The translations under genes were made by a program, and so were the position numbers. A DNA stretch of 64,000 nt from Polytrichum commune (Eukaryota; Streptophyta; Polytrichopsida; Polytrichales; Polytrichaceae): contig OX485806.1 of the NCBI GenBank assembly GCA_950295325.1, positions 6,448,001 through 6,512,000 of the forward strand, given 5' to 3'. How positions within the stretch are numbered: position 1 is the stretch's first letter; every line of letters starts with the position of its first letter. The notes beneath the pieces are model-generated. The model was not told the DNA's origin. It ran no database searches and worked only from the letters and a program-made list of their open reading frames with translations. This document shows positions 47,031-59,575 of this stretch, piece by piece.

Positions 47031-48376
47031 CAAACATCACAAACTCTAGAGTCGTAAGGTAGAAGCATCCAATTTCATCAATGACTTCAATATCAACACA
47101 TGTGTTTCCTTCAAAGTTGACAACTACGTATTTCAACATGGAAAGGACTAAAAAACATAGTTTGTTGATCAAATGAGACAGTATGTTACTAATCAACATT
47201 GTCCACTTGGGGGAGGGGGGACAATGTCACTAGGAAGGGTTGAATGACAATTGCAACTTTGAACATTTCTATAGAAATTGGATAAGATATGAATCATTTT
47301 ATCTTAACATCGATGTGCTCAAAACACAACTACTAGCCCAAAGTAAGTGTTGGATAATTTGTTTGGGTTGGGTAAGAGACCATAGTACTCAAAGTGTGTG
47401 TGACAATCGCTTCTACATTATTCCAACCAATTTATAACATATGCCCGAGTAGGTTCTACTCAACATCAATATTCAATTCCAAATGCTACACTGAACACTA
47501 AATTTTAGTGTGACCCACACTACTCATCATCGACCCACACTATCTGCCATGCAATGGTTGAGTGGCAACTAAAGAGCATGTCACACAACATGGCATGCAA
47601 TAAAAATCACTCTAATAAACACAACACACCGATTCTCAATGCCGCACCAAAATCGAATATCTAGTGTAGTGTCGCCTAGTCTAGAATACTCAAATTATTT
47701 GACACACGCACACACGTACGGGACTACACTTGAGGGTAGTTTATCGTGCTTAAAGCGATCTATATTCGGATCTTAATTATAAATAGTTTCCACTTGTAAT
47801 TTTCTAATACACGGACGCGATGCCACTTCCCAAAAACCACACAAGAAATACAAAAATTGTAAGGAGAGGATAAATTCAAACATCAAATGCGAACTTCAAT
47901 GCTCCTCTTGGGGAAGACCAATTATGAATTTGTCCCTTTTTGAAGCAGCAAACTCAATGGGACTTATAATTGAGTCCCACACACGCCGAAAAGGTAGATA
48001 AAGCTATTATGACACGCGCTTGTACGCATCGAGTACACTAGCCTCCATTTCCACCCCCCCCCCCCCCCCTTTCCACACACACACAAAGAAAGAAAAATTC
48101 TCCCTTCTTCTTATTAGTGAAGTTACTCCTTGCCCTTTGACCCACCACCGGGCTCCCTTGGAATCTATGAGACTCCAATAAGCCTTCGTGATTGCCTTAG
48201 CGTCGTCTCTCACACTTGGAATAAATGTAAGTTATCCACTACTACGTATATCCCATTCTCCCGATTTCCAAGAGCATTATCATTGGCTACTTGATGTGTT
48301 TATGTCTTTAAGGCCATAGGGATATATGTTCTACTTGCTTGTGCTTCTTGGGAACGCATGGAGTTGTTTATTCAAA
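47031..48376. other. Intergenic DNA with poly-C run
   Basis: Contains a 16-base C run at 48,054-48,069 next to a CA-rich microsatellite. No gene recognised. Confidence 0.5.
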
Positions 48377-48752
48377 GGTGTGCGGGTGTTATTTGGATAC
48401 TTTTTTCTTTTCGACCCTTATGTTTTGATTGGTGTGTGGTTGATTAGATGGGGATCAAAGAACAAACACCGTGACGACACGTGAGAGATTAAGTTGCGTC
48501 TTCGAGTTTCGTTGATTACTCTGTACGTGATAGTTGAATATAATTGGGAAGATTTTCTACGTGTTCAGTAAAATAATGAACAAGATGTGTTTTTGACAAA
48601 CGTGATTGAACAGAGGGAAGTCTAGTTTTCGATATGGTTTTATGTTGATGCTTTGTCGTAGATTTGTTAGTGCAACACGTGATTCGTTGTGTGAATCTAA
48701 TCAATAGTAGTTGGAGAACATGAGAAACGAGTTGAATGACACCCACGTAACT
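48377..48752 (+). mobile_element. P1 element, 376 bp, near complete
   Basis: Starts GGTGTGCGGGTGTTATTTGG and ends with the inverted form of ACGTGGGTGTCATTCAACTC. It contains CAAAGAACAAACACC, GATTTGTTAGTGCAACACG and AGTTGGAGAACATGAGAAAC. It is the best uninterrupted reference copy and fixes the family length. No coding domain. Confidence 0.75.
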
Positions 48753-51224
48753 TACAACTTTAAGGTGTTCGCGGCATGTGCTTTGAGTATGCACTTAGAA
48801 AGTTGATAAAGAATCGATATGAAACTCTACATGATTAGTTGTTCTAAAATGTGCATTTGATGATACGATGCAAGTATGCTAGTGCAATATGTTGAGGGTA
48901 TGTTGAAGATGTTTTGTGTGCTAAAGGTTGAAGATGGTAGCAACGTCAAAAGATAGGTTGTAATTATATTGGAGAATGCATGTATTGAGATTGTAGAGTG
49001 AGTTTTGTGATCACAATACGGCCAAGCTTTTGAAATCAGCATTTTGGAGCTCGGACAAAAAGTCAAAGTTATATTGTGGTCACTAAAACACCGTATCAAT
49101 CCCTTCGCAACCATTATACACATAAGCATGGCCAAATACAAAGTTCTACAAGGAAGAAACAATCGCATTTGATTTGAATCTCTTATGCAATTCCAAATAC
49201 CAATCCACATGATCCAACCTCACTCAACCCATTGTTTAGTTCTAAGTTATAGGTTGGAGGGTAAGACCAATGGTACTTCGGTGTACAAATCTCTCTTAAA
49301 ATCTTACAAAGTGGAAAGTTGAAGGTTTGGTTGTGAAACCCCAAAGAATGCATTACCAAAGTTTGGAGAGGTATTATCAAAAGCAACATCAACATTTTTT
49401 TCATGCTTCACATCTAATGGCCAAAAACACACACACACACACACCATTGATGATCATTTAATTGTAATCAACTTCTTGGGTACATGTAGTAATTGCCACC
49501 CATGCCATGTCCTTGAGTGGTGTTGGACAAGGCATTAGAAGGTGGTGTTGGATCTTGTATCTCCATATAACTACACCAAAAAGTGTATCTAGTGTCACCG
49601 ATTCTATTTGTTGTGATCAATACTAATTGTAAACCGCCCGTGTAGTGTCACCAAAAATAAATCTAAGCCTGACATTATTTGTCATTCCTTGTAAAATAAT
49701 TTTGGGCATTATGGACTTATAACTTGTGATTATTCTTGAGGAAGAATAAGAAAGATGACTCCAATGTTGTCACTGGCGTGATTTTATGGTGTTGCTTCAT
49801 TTTCAAGTTGGTCTAAATCTACATGCAATCCCGAACCGGGCATTATATGTTTCAAAGGCCCTTCGACAACTATTGCCTCCTTTCGAAGGCGAACACCTTG
49901 AATGGGCACGAACAAGTTGGCCGGCACCTATCTCCCCCAAGGGCAACATGAATATGGTCACTTCCTGAGTGGTTTTTCACATAAATTCCAATCATTCGTG
50001 ACAATATTTCATCAAATAATGTAGAATACGCCCAAAAAAAGGATGTACTAAAGTAAGATGGGATGACAATATTTGTAAACTTATTCATAAGAAGTGTCAT
50101 TATAAAAAGTTACCACAATGACATAAAATGTCATATGACAATAAATACAATATATAGTGTACTACTCCATAAAACTCCTCGTCTCCCTTAAGGGTGCATT
50201 TTTAGTGAAAAGCATATAGGGAACAATACTGTCATGAAGAATATAGGGCACAATTTGTTTTCCTCATAATTAGCAACTATGGAAATATTTTATGGCCCTT
50301 CCACCTTGTAATGCCATTTTTTTACAAAGCAACAAACTGAAGTTGCAATCAAATATGTAGGTACATGTAATGGTCACCCCCCTCAGACCATGCCTCTGAT
50401 TCTTGTTGAATAAAAAGGTGGGGTTGGATCACCACCTAGTGCCATTACTTATTCTAATGCCTTCAAGAATACATGGCACAACTTGTTCTCCGTGAATAGC
50501 AATCATGGATAGACTTTCGAACCTTTTCACCTTGTAGCACAAATTTCTACACAATGAAATTCTCAAACCCTTACGTGGCGGTGTCACGCGTCTGAGGGGC
50601 CCCGCCTCCCCTCGGTGTGGGTGTGTTTTCTCCTTTGTTCTCAATGATTTGGCGTTGGCCGGGTTGGCCTTCTGTCTCAAAAATAAAATTTTAAAAAATA
50701 TATATATATATATATATATCAAACCCTCAAAATACACGACCCATTTTGAGAAGATGGATATACGATGTGACAACAATGTAAGCGTTTTTTCGCTTCTCAA
50801 TGGAAGTGCACCAACCCAAATTATTAATGCAAAAAACATCGTTGCACTAAATCAAACCAAAACCTCTCTCACACACACACACATTAGTAACAACCCCATT
50901 GAGAGGTGTTGGATAAGAGCGGTTGGTATTGAATTTGCCCACCTAAACCCTCTGACTTGTTATGATTAGACACCCTCAATTTTCAAAGTTCATGATCGAT
51001 GGCAAGATACGGCTATATGCAATTGCGATGGAAGCCGAATATGCAAAAAGCACAAAGCGGTTCCGTTGGGAAAAAGGGCACTTGGTAGATATTGGATATT
51101 TAACGCTATGTGTCAAGAATCCTATCCTATCGGAAATTGGATAAGGTATCCATTTGATTCTTGGCTAGCTTACACCGCCTTCAAGCAAACTTCTTTGTTG
51201 CAGCTAAGAGTGGGTCCATATTGA
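48753..51224. other. Intergenic DNA, no gene seen
   Basis: AT-rich. CA microsatellite at about 49,428-49,443 and (TA)n run at about 50,699-50,719. A GC-rich GGGGCCCCGCCTCCCCTCGG block followed by an A-rich tail at about 50,595-50,700 could be a decayed SINE end, without further support. Confidence 0.5.
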
Positions 51225-51586
51225 GGTATGTGGGTGTTACTTGGTTCCTTTTTCATGTTCTCCAACTTCTACCGGTTAGATTTACACAACAAAACTTATG
51301 TCGCAGTGGCAAATCTACAATGAAACATATGCAAAAACTGGATCATGAAACAGACTTTTCCCGCTTTAGTTATGGTTATCGGAAGTGCATGCTTTTAGAT
51401 TTCTTAATTGGATACGTGTGTCATCCCAATTATGTTCATTATTGAGTGTAAAGTAGTTATTAGTATTTGAAAACGTAGTCCAATCTCTTTCAAACATGTG
51501 TCTTTGTGATGTTTGCTCACCAAACCACATACCAATAAAAATATAAGGTTTAATTAAGAAAAATAACCCCATAACACCCGCACACC
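51225..51586 (-). mobile_element. P1 element, ~362 bp
   Basis: The ends GGTATGTGGGTGTTACTTGG and, from the other strand, GGTGTGCGGGTGTTATGGGG are clear inverted repeats followed by TTTTTC on both sides. The interior has GTGGCAAATCTACAATGAAA and CCCAATTATGTTCATTATTG, matching other copies. Confidence 0.75.
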
Positions 51587-51870
51587 TTAGGGTCCCAATC
51601 CTAAACACTTTGAGGAGGGGGACTTTATGCCTCTTTGTTTGAGAACTAGAAATTGGCATACATTCGATGAGGAAGTGATTGGGTGGCATGATCTCGCACT
51701 TATTGCGTGTTTCATATTCTACGAGACTCGAGTGGTTGCAATACTACACGTGTTTGTACAAGTCTGCGTACTTTGGGAAGGCTACTCAAGAACAACATTG
51801 AACCTAAAAACCGACAATATGTACAACAACCATATACTCATGGGCCTTTGAGGTATGACAATAGTACTTG

Positions 51871-52653
51871 AAATATATGGGTATTGTTTGGTTTGTTTTT
51901 CTTGTTTCTCCATCTTTTATTGATCAAATTTGTGTGCCGCATTAGCAAATCTACAATGAACATCAACAAAATCATATTGAGAATCAAACATCCCTTTACT
52001 TAGTTGTGGTTATCAAAAGCGCATGTTTGTTGATTCCTTAAGTCCTCCTAGTTATTTTCATTGTTGAGTGTGGAGCAATCAACGAAGTTTGAAATCGTGA
52101 TCCATTCTCATATAAACATCATGTGTTTTTACGATGTTTGTGTGTTGCATTAGCAAATCTATAAAATGAACATTAACGAAATCGTATTGAGGATTAGACA
52201 TCCCCTTATTTAGTTGTGGTTATCAAAAGCGCATGTTTGTTGATTCCTTATGGTGAAGACACAAGTCCTCCTAGTTGTTTTCACTGTTTGAGTGTGAAGC
52301 AATCAACGAATTATGAAAACGTGACCCAATCTCATATAAACATCACGAGTCTTTACGATGTTTGTGTGTTGCATTAGCAAATCTACAATAAAATCATATT
52401 GAGAATCAGACATCCCCTTATTCGGTCATGCTTACCAAAAATGCATGTTTGTTGATTCCTTAAGGTGAAGACACAAGTCCTCCTAGTTGTTTTCACTGTC
52501 AAGTCTGGAGCAATCAACAAATTCTAAAACGTGATCCAATCTCTTACAAGCATCACGTGTCTTTACGATGTTTGTTCCTTGGTCCTCACCTAACCACATA
52601 CCAACCACATAGTTGTTCAATAAAGGAAAAGTAACTAAATAACACGTGCAATC
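51871..52653 (-). mobile_element. P1 element with internally triplicated body
   Basis: TIR-like ends near 51,871 (TATGGGTATTGTTTGGTTTG) and near 52,650 (AAATAACACGTGCA). The interior contains three tandem units starting near 51,931, 52,141 and 52,365, each running from GCATTAGCAAATCTA to TTTACGATGTTTG (about 208-224 bp). A family-H MITE abuts or interrupts the right end. Confidence 0.75.
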
Positions 52654-52880
52654 CAATGTTCGGGAAGGGATTTTGGTCATACTCGGTTGACATCTTATTC
52701 TTTCCAAGTCCAACCGGTTACATGGCGACATCGTTTGGTCTTTCTTTATTAATCAAGGTATATTCCTATGGATTCCTCCAAAGCAACCAATAATTATCCC
52801 AAAGCCTTGAACTTCATCTGGTTGTTTGTCAAACTCCACCGGTTTGTTGGTAATTAGCGGCCGGTTCTCCCCATTCATTG
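52654..52880 (-). mobile_element. hAT-like MITE (family H), copy 3, 227 bp
   Basis: Ends CAATGTTCGGGAA and, from the other strand, CAATGAATGGGGA. It shares AAGTCCAACCGGTTACAT, AAGGTATATTCCTA, CTTGAACTTCA and GGCCGGTTCTCCCCATTCAT with the other copies. The 8-bp flanks match only in part (5 of 8), so this insertion is older or the edge was altered. Confidence 0.85.
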
Positions 52881-52906
52881 CCGCGATCCTTAATGTTGGT
52901 TTAAAG

Positions 52907-54073
52907 GGCCACTTCACACATGAGCCAAGAGCCGTGACCTTGTAATGGTGCGGACCCTTGACACTCATCCAAAGGCCGTACCATGGGTGATGGAAAAGTT
53001 GTTTTATGTAGTCACGGGCCCTCAAGCATAGTGTGAAGTGACAATGGAATGTGTCGCGAGACAATTGCATATTTTGTTGGCGGAAAAAGAGGGGAGGATT
53101 TTGGTTTAATATAATGTGTCTTAAACTTTATCAATTTAAGAGAATTACTTGGTAGTGTTTGTCTGTCCTAGAATCTATCCTAGAATCTATTTTGGAATCC
53201 GCCCTGCAATCTGTCATGAAATGTGTCTTTCTAGAAAAAATATTAAAAAAAAGTCATGGTCTCCCGGAATTTGCGTCAGGCCCACCTCTTAAGAAAATTA
53301 TGGAAGACCATGAAACCTTATCCAGAGTCCGCCATGTAGGACTCCATGTAGACTTTTCATCCATGAAGTCTTCTTTGGACCTTTAGGCCTCCACCTTTGT
53401 GTGTGGAGTGAACTTGCACGGTCTCCGCCCTTTCGACCAATAAGGACCGCTTCACACTATGGCCGTCCAAGTCGAGAGGCCGTGGGATTGAGTGGCCAAA
53501 CTTTGTTGAGAGTCTAAAGAAATGGGCTGAAAATAATTAATAAAATATAGTAAGTGGAGCCTTCGGCCGGGCATAGTGTGAAGCCTCCAAAGGCCAAGCC
53601 CAAAGTCGAAACCTTTGGCCATGAACTCACACGGCCTCTCCACTTGGACGCCCAAAGTGTGAAGCTTTCAAAGGCCAAGCCCAAAGTCGAAACCCAAAGG
53701 GAGCATCCCACTTTATTCCTTGCTCAAAATAACCCCTCCAATCTAACGGCCAAGATCTTGTCAATGATTGATCTTTTTTAATGAAAAAAAAAATGATGGC
53801 CTCTCAACCATAGTTTGGCTTTCCATTCCCGTCCGACCCAAACTTCCTTGGAGAGTCCGTCCCCTTCTTCAAAAAGCAGTCATTTTAAATTACGACGGCC
53901 TTTGGACTTTAACCACAGCGTGAAGGGTCGAGAGACCGAACTCTTAGTTTCTTGCAATTTGATTGGTGGAAATCGACGGCCCCTCGACCTTCGGCCATAG
54001 TGTGAAGCACCCCCTAAGAGTTCTTAGATTGCAATGGTCACGGGCCTTCAGTCTTGTATGTAAAGCGGCCCTA
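52907..54073. mobile_element. Composite P2 element with nested insertions
   Basis: The left end GGGCCACTTCACACATGAGC with CCAAGAGCCGTGACC and the right end (complement) GGGCCGCTTTACATACAAG with GGCCCGTGACC match the P2 TIRs; a TAA follows the right end. Internal P2 blocks (TGGTCTCCCGGAATTTGCGTC, ATGTAGGACTCCATGTAGAC) are present. The extra length is partly explained by an inner TIR element at 53,450-53,666 and by further TTCACAC / GTGTGAAGC pairs near 53,920 and 54,000. Confidence 0.6.
53450..53666. mobile_element. Nested ~216-bp TIR element
   Basis: Inverted ends of about 35 bp: GCTTCACACTATGGCCGTCC then AAGTCGAGAGGCCGTG on the left and its complement on the right. A segment CAAAGGCCAAGCCCAAAGTC near the right end is repeated directly just outside (about 53,586 and 53,668). 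Confidence 0.6.
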
Positions 54074-57000
54074 AGTATACACATGTGTGTACCTGAGTAC
54101 TTCATGTGTCATGCCTTTCAAACTTATCCTTCCATAGTTCAGAAGGAGGCCTGAATGCATGGACACCATTATTTTATTATTCACGTATTCCTCGGTGGGA
54201 GCAAGATACTTGGCGTGCCTCCTGAGCCCAGGGGAACGGTGACTGTGACTGTGACTGTGACGGTGCACCGTTCCTGGAGATCCGCCGTTAAGTAAAGTAA
54301 TGCAACAGAATTTCATCTTATCCGAATCAGACTTTACCACCGTACTTTCATGACAGTCGATCGGATGAGATGGCAGGTGGAGTTAATTAAGCCACCTCCG
54401 CCAACGTGGTCTCCACATGGCCACTGCCCATTGGGCGTGGACAAATTTGGTCAGGGAAAAATGGACATTGAGGATCTAAATTCAAGGAGATTTTTTTATT
54501 TTTTATTTTTTATTTTTTAAATGAATTTTTTTGTTCTTCTGTCTGTACCATTTGTCTGTGCTTTTAATACAGAGGTTGCTTCAGCCGTGTCGCCGACGAG
54601 TGACGTAGTTAGGAAGCTAAGTTAGTCTTCTTTCAAACACCCCAAACATTTCCTTCCTTTTTGTAGCTGGAAACATGCGATTTTGTTGTGTTTTCCCTTC
54701 ATTTTGGGTGATCTACCGATTCCTTGAGGATCGCACTCTACAAGTGCCATCAACTTACGTACGGCCATTTTTACGATTCACACGTTATTTTCAAGTTAAG
54801 TAACTTTACTCAGCACAAGGGTGATGCAATCCGAGTGCCAAGAATTTGCAAGGATCGGTCCCCATTTGCGATGGTTCATCGTCGTAAAATTAATGGTAGT
54901 CGATACGAGCATTGTTCGCTCTGCAAGGGTGAACAACCGCGTGGGATTCCATCACTGTGGTAAGAAATTGTTGTTTGATTTAAAAAGTTGGCAAGATTAT
55001 GTATGCCAGTCAATTAACACAGTCGTTGTACTACTTGTTTTGGCATATGAAATTTGTAAGTTGTTTTTGTGGCTTTCTTGACTAAAAAATTACCCAATTT
55101 TTGGACTTGATAAATCATTTTTGGGGTTAAATATAATATCATACTAATTAGCAAGACATGGCCAAATGGAATCTAAGTGTCTAATATACTATTCACCATT
55201 ATGGACACGTGCCATTCCTAAGCATAATAACCCATCACTTTATTGTGCTCCCCTTGCCATGTTGATGAAGAACAATAGGGAATTGTGGAGCAGCATGCCA
55301 CTGCCACCACCACATTGTCTATTATGCTAAAAGGTCGATCATGTTTAAAACCATATAGATTGGCTTTGTCTAATGCGGTCACTGAACCCATGTGGTCCAC
55401 TTGCCTTTCCAAAATCAGGGGGGATTATGGAACGATGGCCACTACCACCACCACATTGTTTGTTGCATATAGATCAATATAAAATTATAATTCATTTTCA
55501 ATCAATCGAATGCATAAAATTCATTAGTGTGTGTAGACTCATGGTTCCATGTTGTTGAGACGATTCAGTCTCATATATCAACACATGGAGTTGTGTAGAT
55601 TGATTTTTTTTTAATTATTGTAGTAAAATCGGTCCATTATCACAAACAATGCTACAATAAATTGCATAAAATTGGTGCTTATGTGATATCAAGAAATTAA
55701 TCACACTAATGAGCCTACTAAACGTAGGTAATAACTAAGTCCCATGGACTCACAACTTGCACTCAAAATCTCAATGAAACATCTTTGATTATCGTGCATG
55801 GGCCTAAATCAAACACTATATTTATGTAGACGCCTATATTTGAGTGAATTGCAGTGAAATAACACAAAAGACACATCTTATGATGAGATTGGACCATGTG
55901 TTCAAAATAAGAACATCATTATAGGTTCAGTAAATAACACAAGTAGAAGCGCCTATGTGATCTTAAAGAGAAGAAGAATATTCACTATAAATACTTATTT
56001 CTTTTTTCATATTACAAATACTGATTACTTTTTTGTTGTTTCCGTTTTTCAACTAGAAACAACAAATTGTATGCTTGATGAGACAATTTGCTATGCCATC
56101 GAACAACAAAATTGTTTGTGGAGTTTGAAGTGTCCACTACAGGCCCTCATACATTACACCATAATAAAAACCATATAATGTATGCAAATAAAATGTATAA
56201 TAATGTATACACACACAAGCACACCATATGTTTTTATGTGTGTTTATGTGTGTAAATTGTTAAATCAACCACACACTAGTCAAAATGACCACAAAGAGGC
56301 ATCGCGTAATCACACGATTTGTCAAAATTTGAACAATTCTAGTTGTAAACTGAAATGCAAAGAAGGAAGTAGAGCTCATACCTTGCTCCCCTTCATGTGT
56401 GCGATGAAAATCAGATTTTAACAAATCATGTGACTGTGCGACACGTGTATGTGATCGTTTTCACAAATTACGTGGCAAATTAAACAATACCCTATATATA
56501 GACTCACGTATAAAAACAAAACTACCGAGGTTGCGTAGGTACAGTGGCACCCATGCAGTAATTTATGGTAGCTTATTGTTGTTCCATGAAGGAGGCTTTA
56601 AGGAAGCATAAGCATCAACAAGACAACAAAAGTCTGCTCGTGAACGGGAATTGGACACCGACCATATTCTGAGGTGTTGCCTTGAAGCATTCAACCGCCT
56701 ATATATAAGAGGATAAGAAACCAAGTGACCTAGCATAGAGTCAAGATAACTTAAATTGCATGGGTATCTTAATGCGCACCTATACATGTTGCCATACTAG
56801 CCTCCCACTTTGCACGAAGCATCTAGGATAACGTGTCCTAAGCAAGTGTGTGGGTGCCATACGGAAACTTTCCCCAAGCTTTGGTGACTCAGGCGCCACA
56901 TCACCCCCCCCCCCCAAAAACAAACTCACCTTACCACTGTGGTTGCTAAATAGCCCTTGATGGTGTGAACGTCTCAAAACGGGGCTCTCCTCTTGAAATG

Positions 57001-57784
57001 ATGATTTAGGTTGTGGCCAATAAAACTTTAAAGGGTTTAGGGTTTTTGAACCTCACCATAAGGTCTTGGCATTTGAAATGGGGAACCAATGTTGCCTTAA
57101 AGCCATCACTTGGCGAGGTGGGTATGAATTGTCAAAAGAGTTTTTAAAGCCACAAGTACTCCAATCGTCAAATGTTAGGGCCTAGGTATCACCCAACGAT
57201 TTCGTCACTTCTTGTTCATGGCGGAGGTTTGGTTAAGCATGTCAAGATAATGAAATGTATATTTAGCCATATGGGTGTGCCTCACAATTCCTCTTTTCAA
57301 ATGGTTCCAAGAGTCCCTCAAAATGGTTGTGTTATAAGACACCTTAACAAAACTTCACCCTTAAGGCTTTTAAGGGTTTAACATCACTTGTTTTAAGTTG
57401 TTTGTTTGTGGATCAACATTCATTTCAATAGAGTACCGTACAAGGCTCTCTATTTCATCTTTATTTGTGGTAGAATGTAGTTTCCATGTGGGATGCTAGT
57501 AGGTCTTAACGAATATGGGCATGACACATGGCAAAACCTACATGGAAAATGATTTTTTATTTATCATAATAGGCTCCCTCTACTGTGTGTGTGTGTGCGC
57601 TTTTACCACATTGTTTACACCCTCAGATTCAACTTATTCATGTAAGAACTTTAAGGTCTTCGTGACATGTTTGAGGCATTGTATCGATTGGAATAAGAGT
57701 CAATTCATGAGCTTCACTACTAGGAAACTTGAGTCTACATGACACTGATCTAACATGCAAGCTACATTGTCTTGAAGGTTCTAA
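54074..57784. other. Intergenic DNA, no gene seen
   Basis: Includes a (GTGACT)n microsatellite at 54,238-54,262 flanked by the inverted pair GGAACGGTG / CACCGTTCC, and a 12-base C run at 56,904-56,915. No exon or RNA gene recognised. Confidence 0.5.
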
Positions 57785-58296
57785 GGGCCACTTCACACAC
57801 GAGCCATGAGCCAAGAGCCATGACCCTGAAATTGTGAGAGCCCAAAAGAAAGTGTCGAAAAGCCATCCCGACACACCTCCAAAATCATGTAGTGTGGTCA
57901 CGGATCCTCAAGTGTAGTGTGAAGCCATATGTGACTGGACCCTCAACCAAATGCTAATTCAATGAAGTTCCTTTTCATGCGGGTCCTCACACATGATAAA
58001 ATAGAATAAATCAACAGTCGTGAGCAGTCGGAGTGCCATGGTCTCCCGATTTTGTGTTAAACCTATCTCCAAGAGGTGGTTTTTGAGAAGAGTCCAAGTG
58101 ACCATGAAACATGATCCAGTTGATGCCATGTAAGAATCCATGTAGACTTTACATCCATCTCGCATTCACATGCTCCGTTGGTCCCTCAAGCGTAGTGTGC
58201 AGCAGCGAACTTGGACCGGCTCCGCCTTTTCCACCAATGAGAGTGCTTGAAGTGCAATGGTCATGGGCCCTCAGTCTCGTATGTGAAGTGGTCACA
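57785..58296. mobile_element. P2 element, ~510 bp
   Basis: The left end GGGCCACTTCACACACGAGC, preceded by TAA, and the right end (complement) GTGACCACTTCACATACGAG are imperfect inverted repeats. It contains CATGGTCTCCCGATTTTGTG, TCCAAGAGGTGG and ATCCATGTAGACTTTACATC, shared with 53,260 and 63,540. No coding domain. Confidence 0.7.
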
Positions 58297-58682
58297 ACAG
58301 CTGTTAGATGCCATGTGGTGGAATGTCTATGTGGTGTTGAGTCAGTGTCATCCTGGACTCCGGTCTATTGCTAGGGATGAACTCTTAGAACCCATGATAG
58401 GATTCTCCCAACCAAACCTTCTTTAGTGTTTCTTCTTTTCCACCCATGTGGGTGGAATTAAGAAAAAGTTACGGAGCCAAAATCCTTTTATTGCAAAGCA
58501 AGAGTATCAACTTACCTGAGGGGTTGATCACACCGGCCAATTCCAACACCTTCCATCGGCATCTCTGGCTGTAACAGTGTGAAAAGCGGTGGGCCATCAT
58601 TTATTTCTCAACGTATTCCCCAACAATTTCATGGCTGGAACCGGACGGATGTTTTGGTGTGATCAGGGCATGACCCACATTC
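58297..58682. other. Intergenic DNA, no gene seen
   Basis: No recognised gene, RNA or repeat. Confidence 0.5.
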
Positions 58683-58765
58683 ATATGGTAGCCACACCGG
58701 GGGGTATGGCTACACTGGTTGGGTTGGCTGGGCCTTGGCTAGACCCCCCGGTGTGGCTACCATAT
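58683..58765. repeat. Perfect 23-bp inverted repeat hairpin
   Basis: Arms 58,683-58,705 and 58,743-58,765 are perfectly complementary (23 of 23; core GGTAGCCACACCGGGGGG) with a 37-base GC-rich loop. Either strand would fold into a stable hairpin if transcribed. Confidence 0.9.
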
Positions 58766-58789
58766 CATCATGTTGGTTTAACTCAAGTA

Positions 58790-58870
58790 ATGAAGATAGC
58801 TAGATTCGAACTCATGTCTCCTTCAACACATGATAAGCACCTTACCCATGTATGTGCGCATGCCACAATA
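58790..58870 (-). mobile_element. tRNA-like (SINE head) fragment, tentative
   Basis: The minus strand contains TGGGTAAGGTGCTTATCATG followed about 15 bases later by GAGTTCGAATC, resembling Pol III A and B boxes at tRNA-like spacing. The stems do not pair well enough for a functional tRNA. The 3' extent is unknown. Confidence 0.3.
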
Positions 58871-58900
58871 TCCAGCTCAACACTTTCAGTAATCATAGGA

Positions 58901-59014
58901 TTAGTTTCCATGTAGGCCGCTCGCCCATCATATTCTAGTGGGAATGTAAATGCCCCCATGATGTATCTACATTTCCACGAGAATATAGTGGGCGAGCAGC
59001 CTACATGGAAACTA
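58901..59014. mobile_element. Small foldback (~114 bp)
   Basis: Inverted arms of about 48 bp (58,901-58,948 and 58,967-59,014; about 43 of 48 positions pair) beginning TTAGTTTCCATGTAGG, with an 18-base loop. A single arm of the same family occurs at about 1,355-1,403. Confidence 0.75.
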
Positions 59015-59075
59015 ACCCTCGCCAGCTTAACCTTGTATATGGCGGCCCTCTCACGTGGACTTCTACACTACAAAT

Positions 59076-59271
59076 CCCAACTAGTGCGTGTTACTATTCA
59101 GAGTTACACGGTGCTATAGTTGTTTAATGAGAATGTAGTGTTTTACCAAACAAAGTCATTTATATTTCATAATGTCTAAACAACTTATTAAACTTTCAGT
59201 AGTAGACATTGAACTCTTGAGTGAGACGTTATTGCATTGCGTAACTCCGAATAATGCTACGCACTAATTGG
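59076..59271 (+). mobile_element. TIR MITE (family G), copy 1, ~196 bp
   Basis: Ends CCCAACTAGTGCGTGTTACT and (complement) CCAATTAGTGCGTAGCATTA form inverted repeats of about 35 bp, followed inside by GAGTTAC and GTGCTATA-like or GCAATAA blocks. The body matches the copy at 59,576 in inverted orientation. Confidence 0.7.
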
Positions 59272-59575
59272 AATTATTAATGTAGCAAGACACATGTACT
59301 TCGAGTTACATGGCAAGCCTCGTAGTAAATTCTTAAACCTCTAAAAGACTTAATGTGAGACCCGGTATGCACACTGAGTCTTCGAGACTTCATCAAGTTC
59401 TCAAATCCTCGTTGTATGATATATGTGTTTCAAATTCTTTGCAGCATATTATCTCTATGACAAAAGAAAGTCACATTTCACATTGATGATTATTTTACCA
59501 ATGATCTATGTGCACACAAAGGCGCCCAAGAATTGTATGAAGCCCAATTACATTACATTGATTATCCCAATTAGT

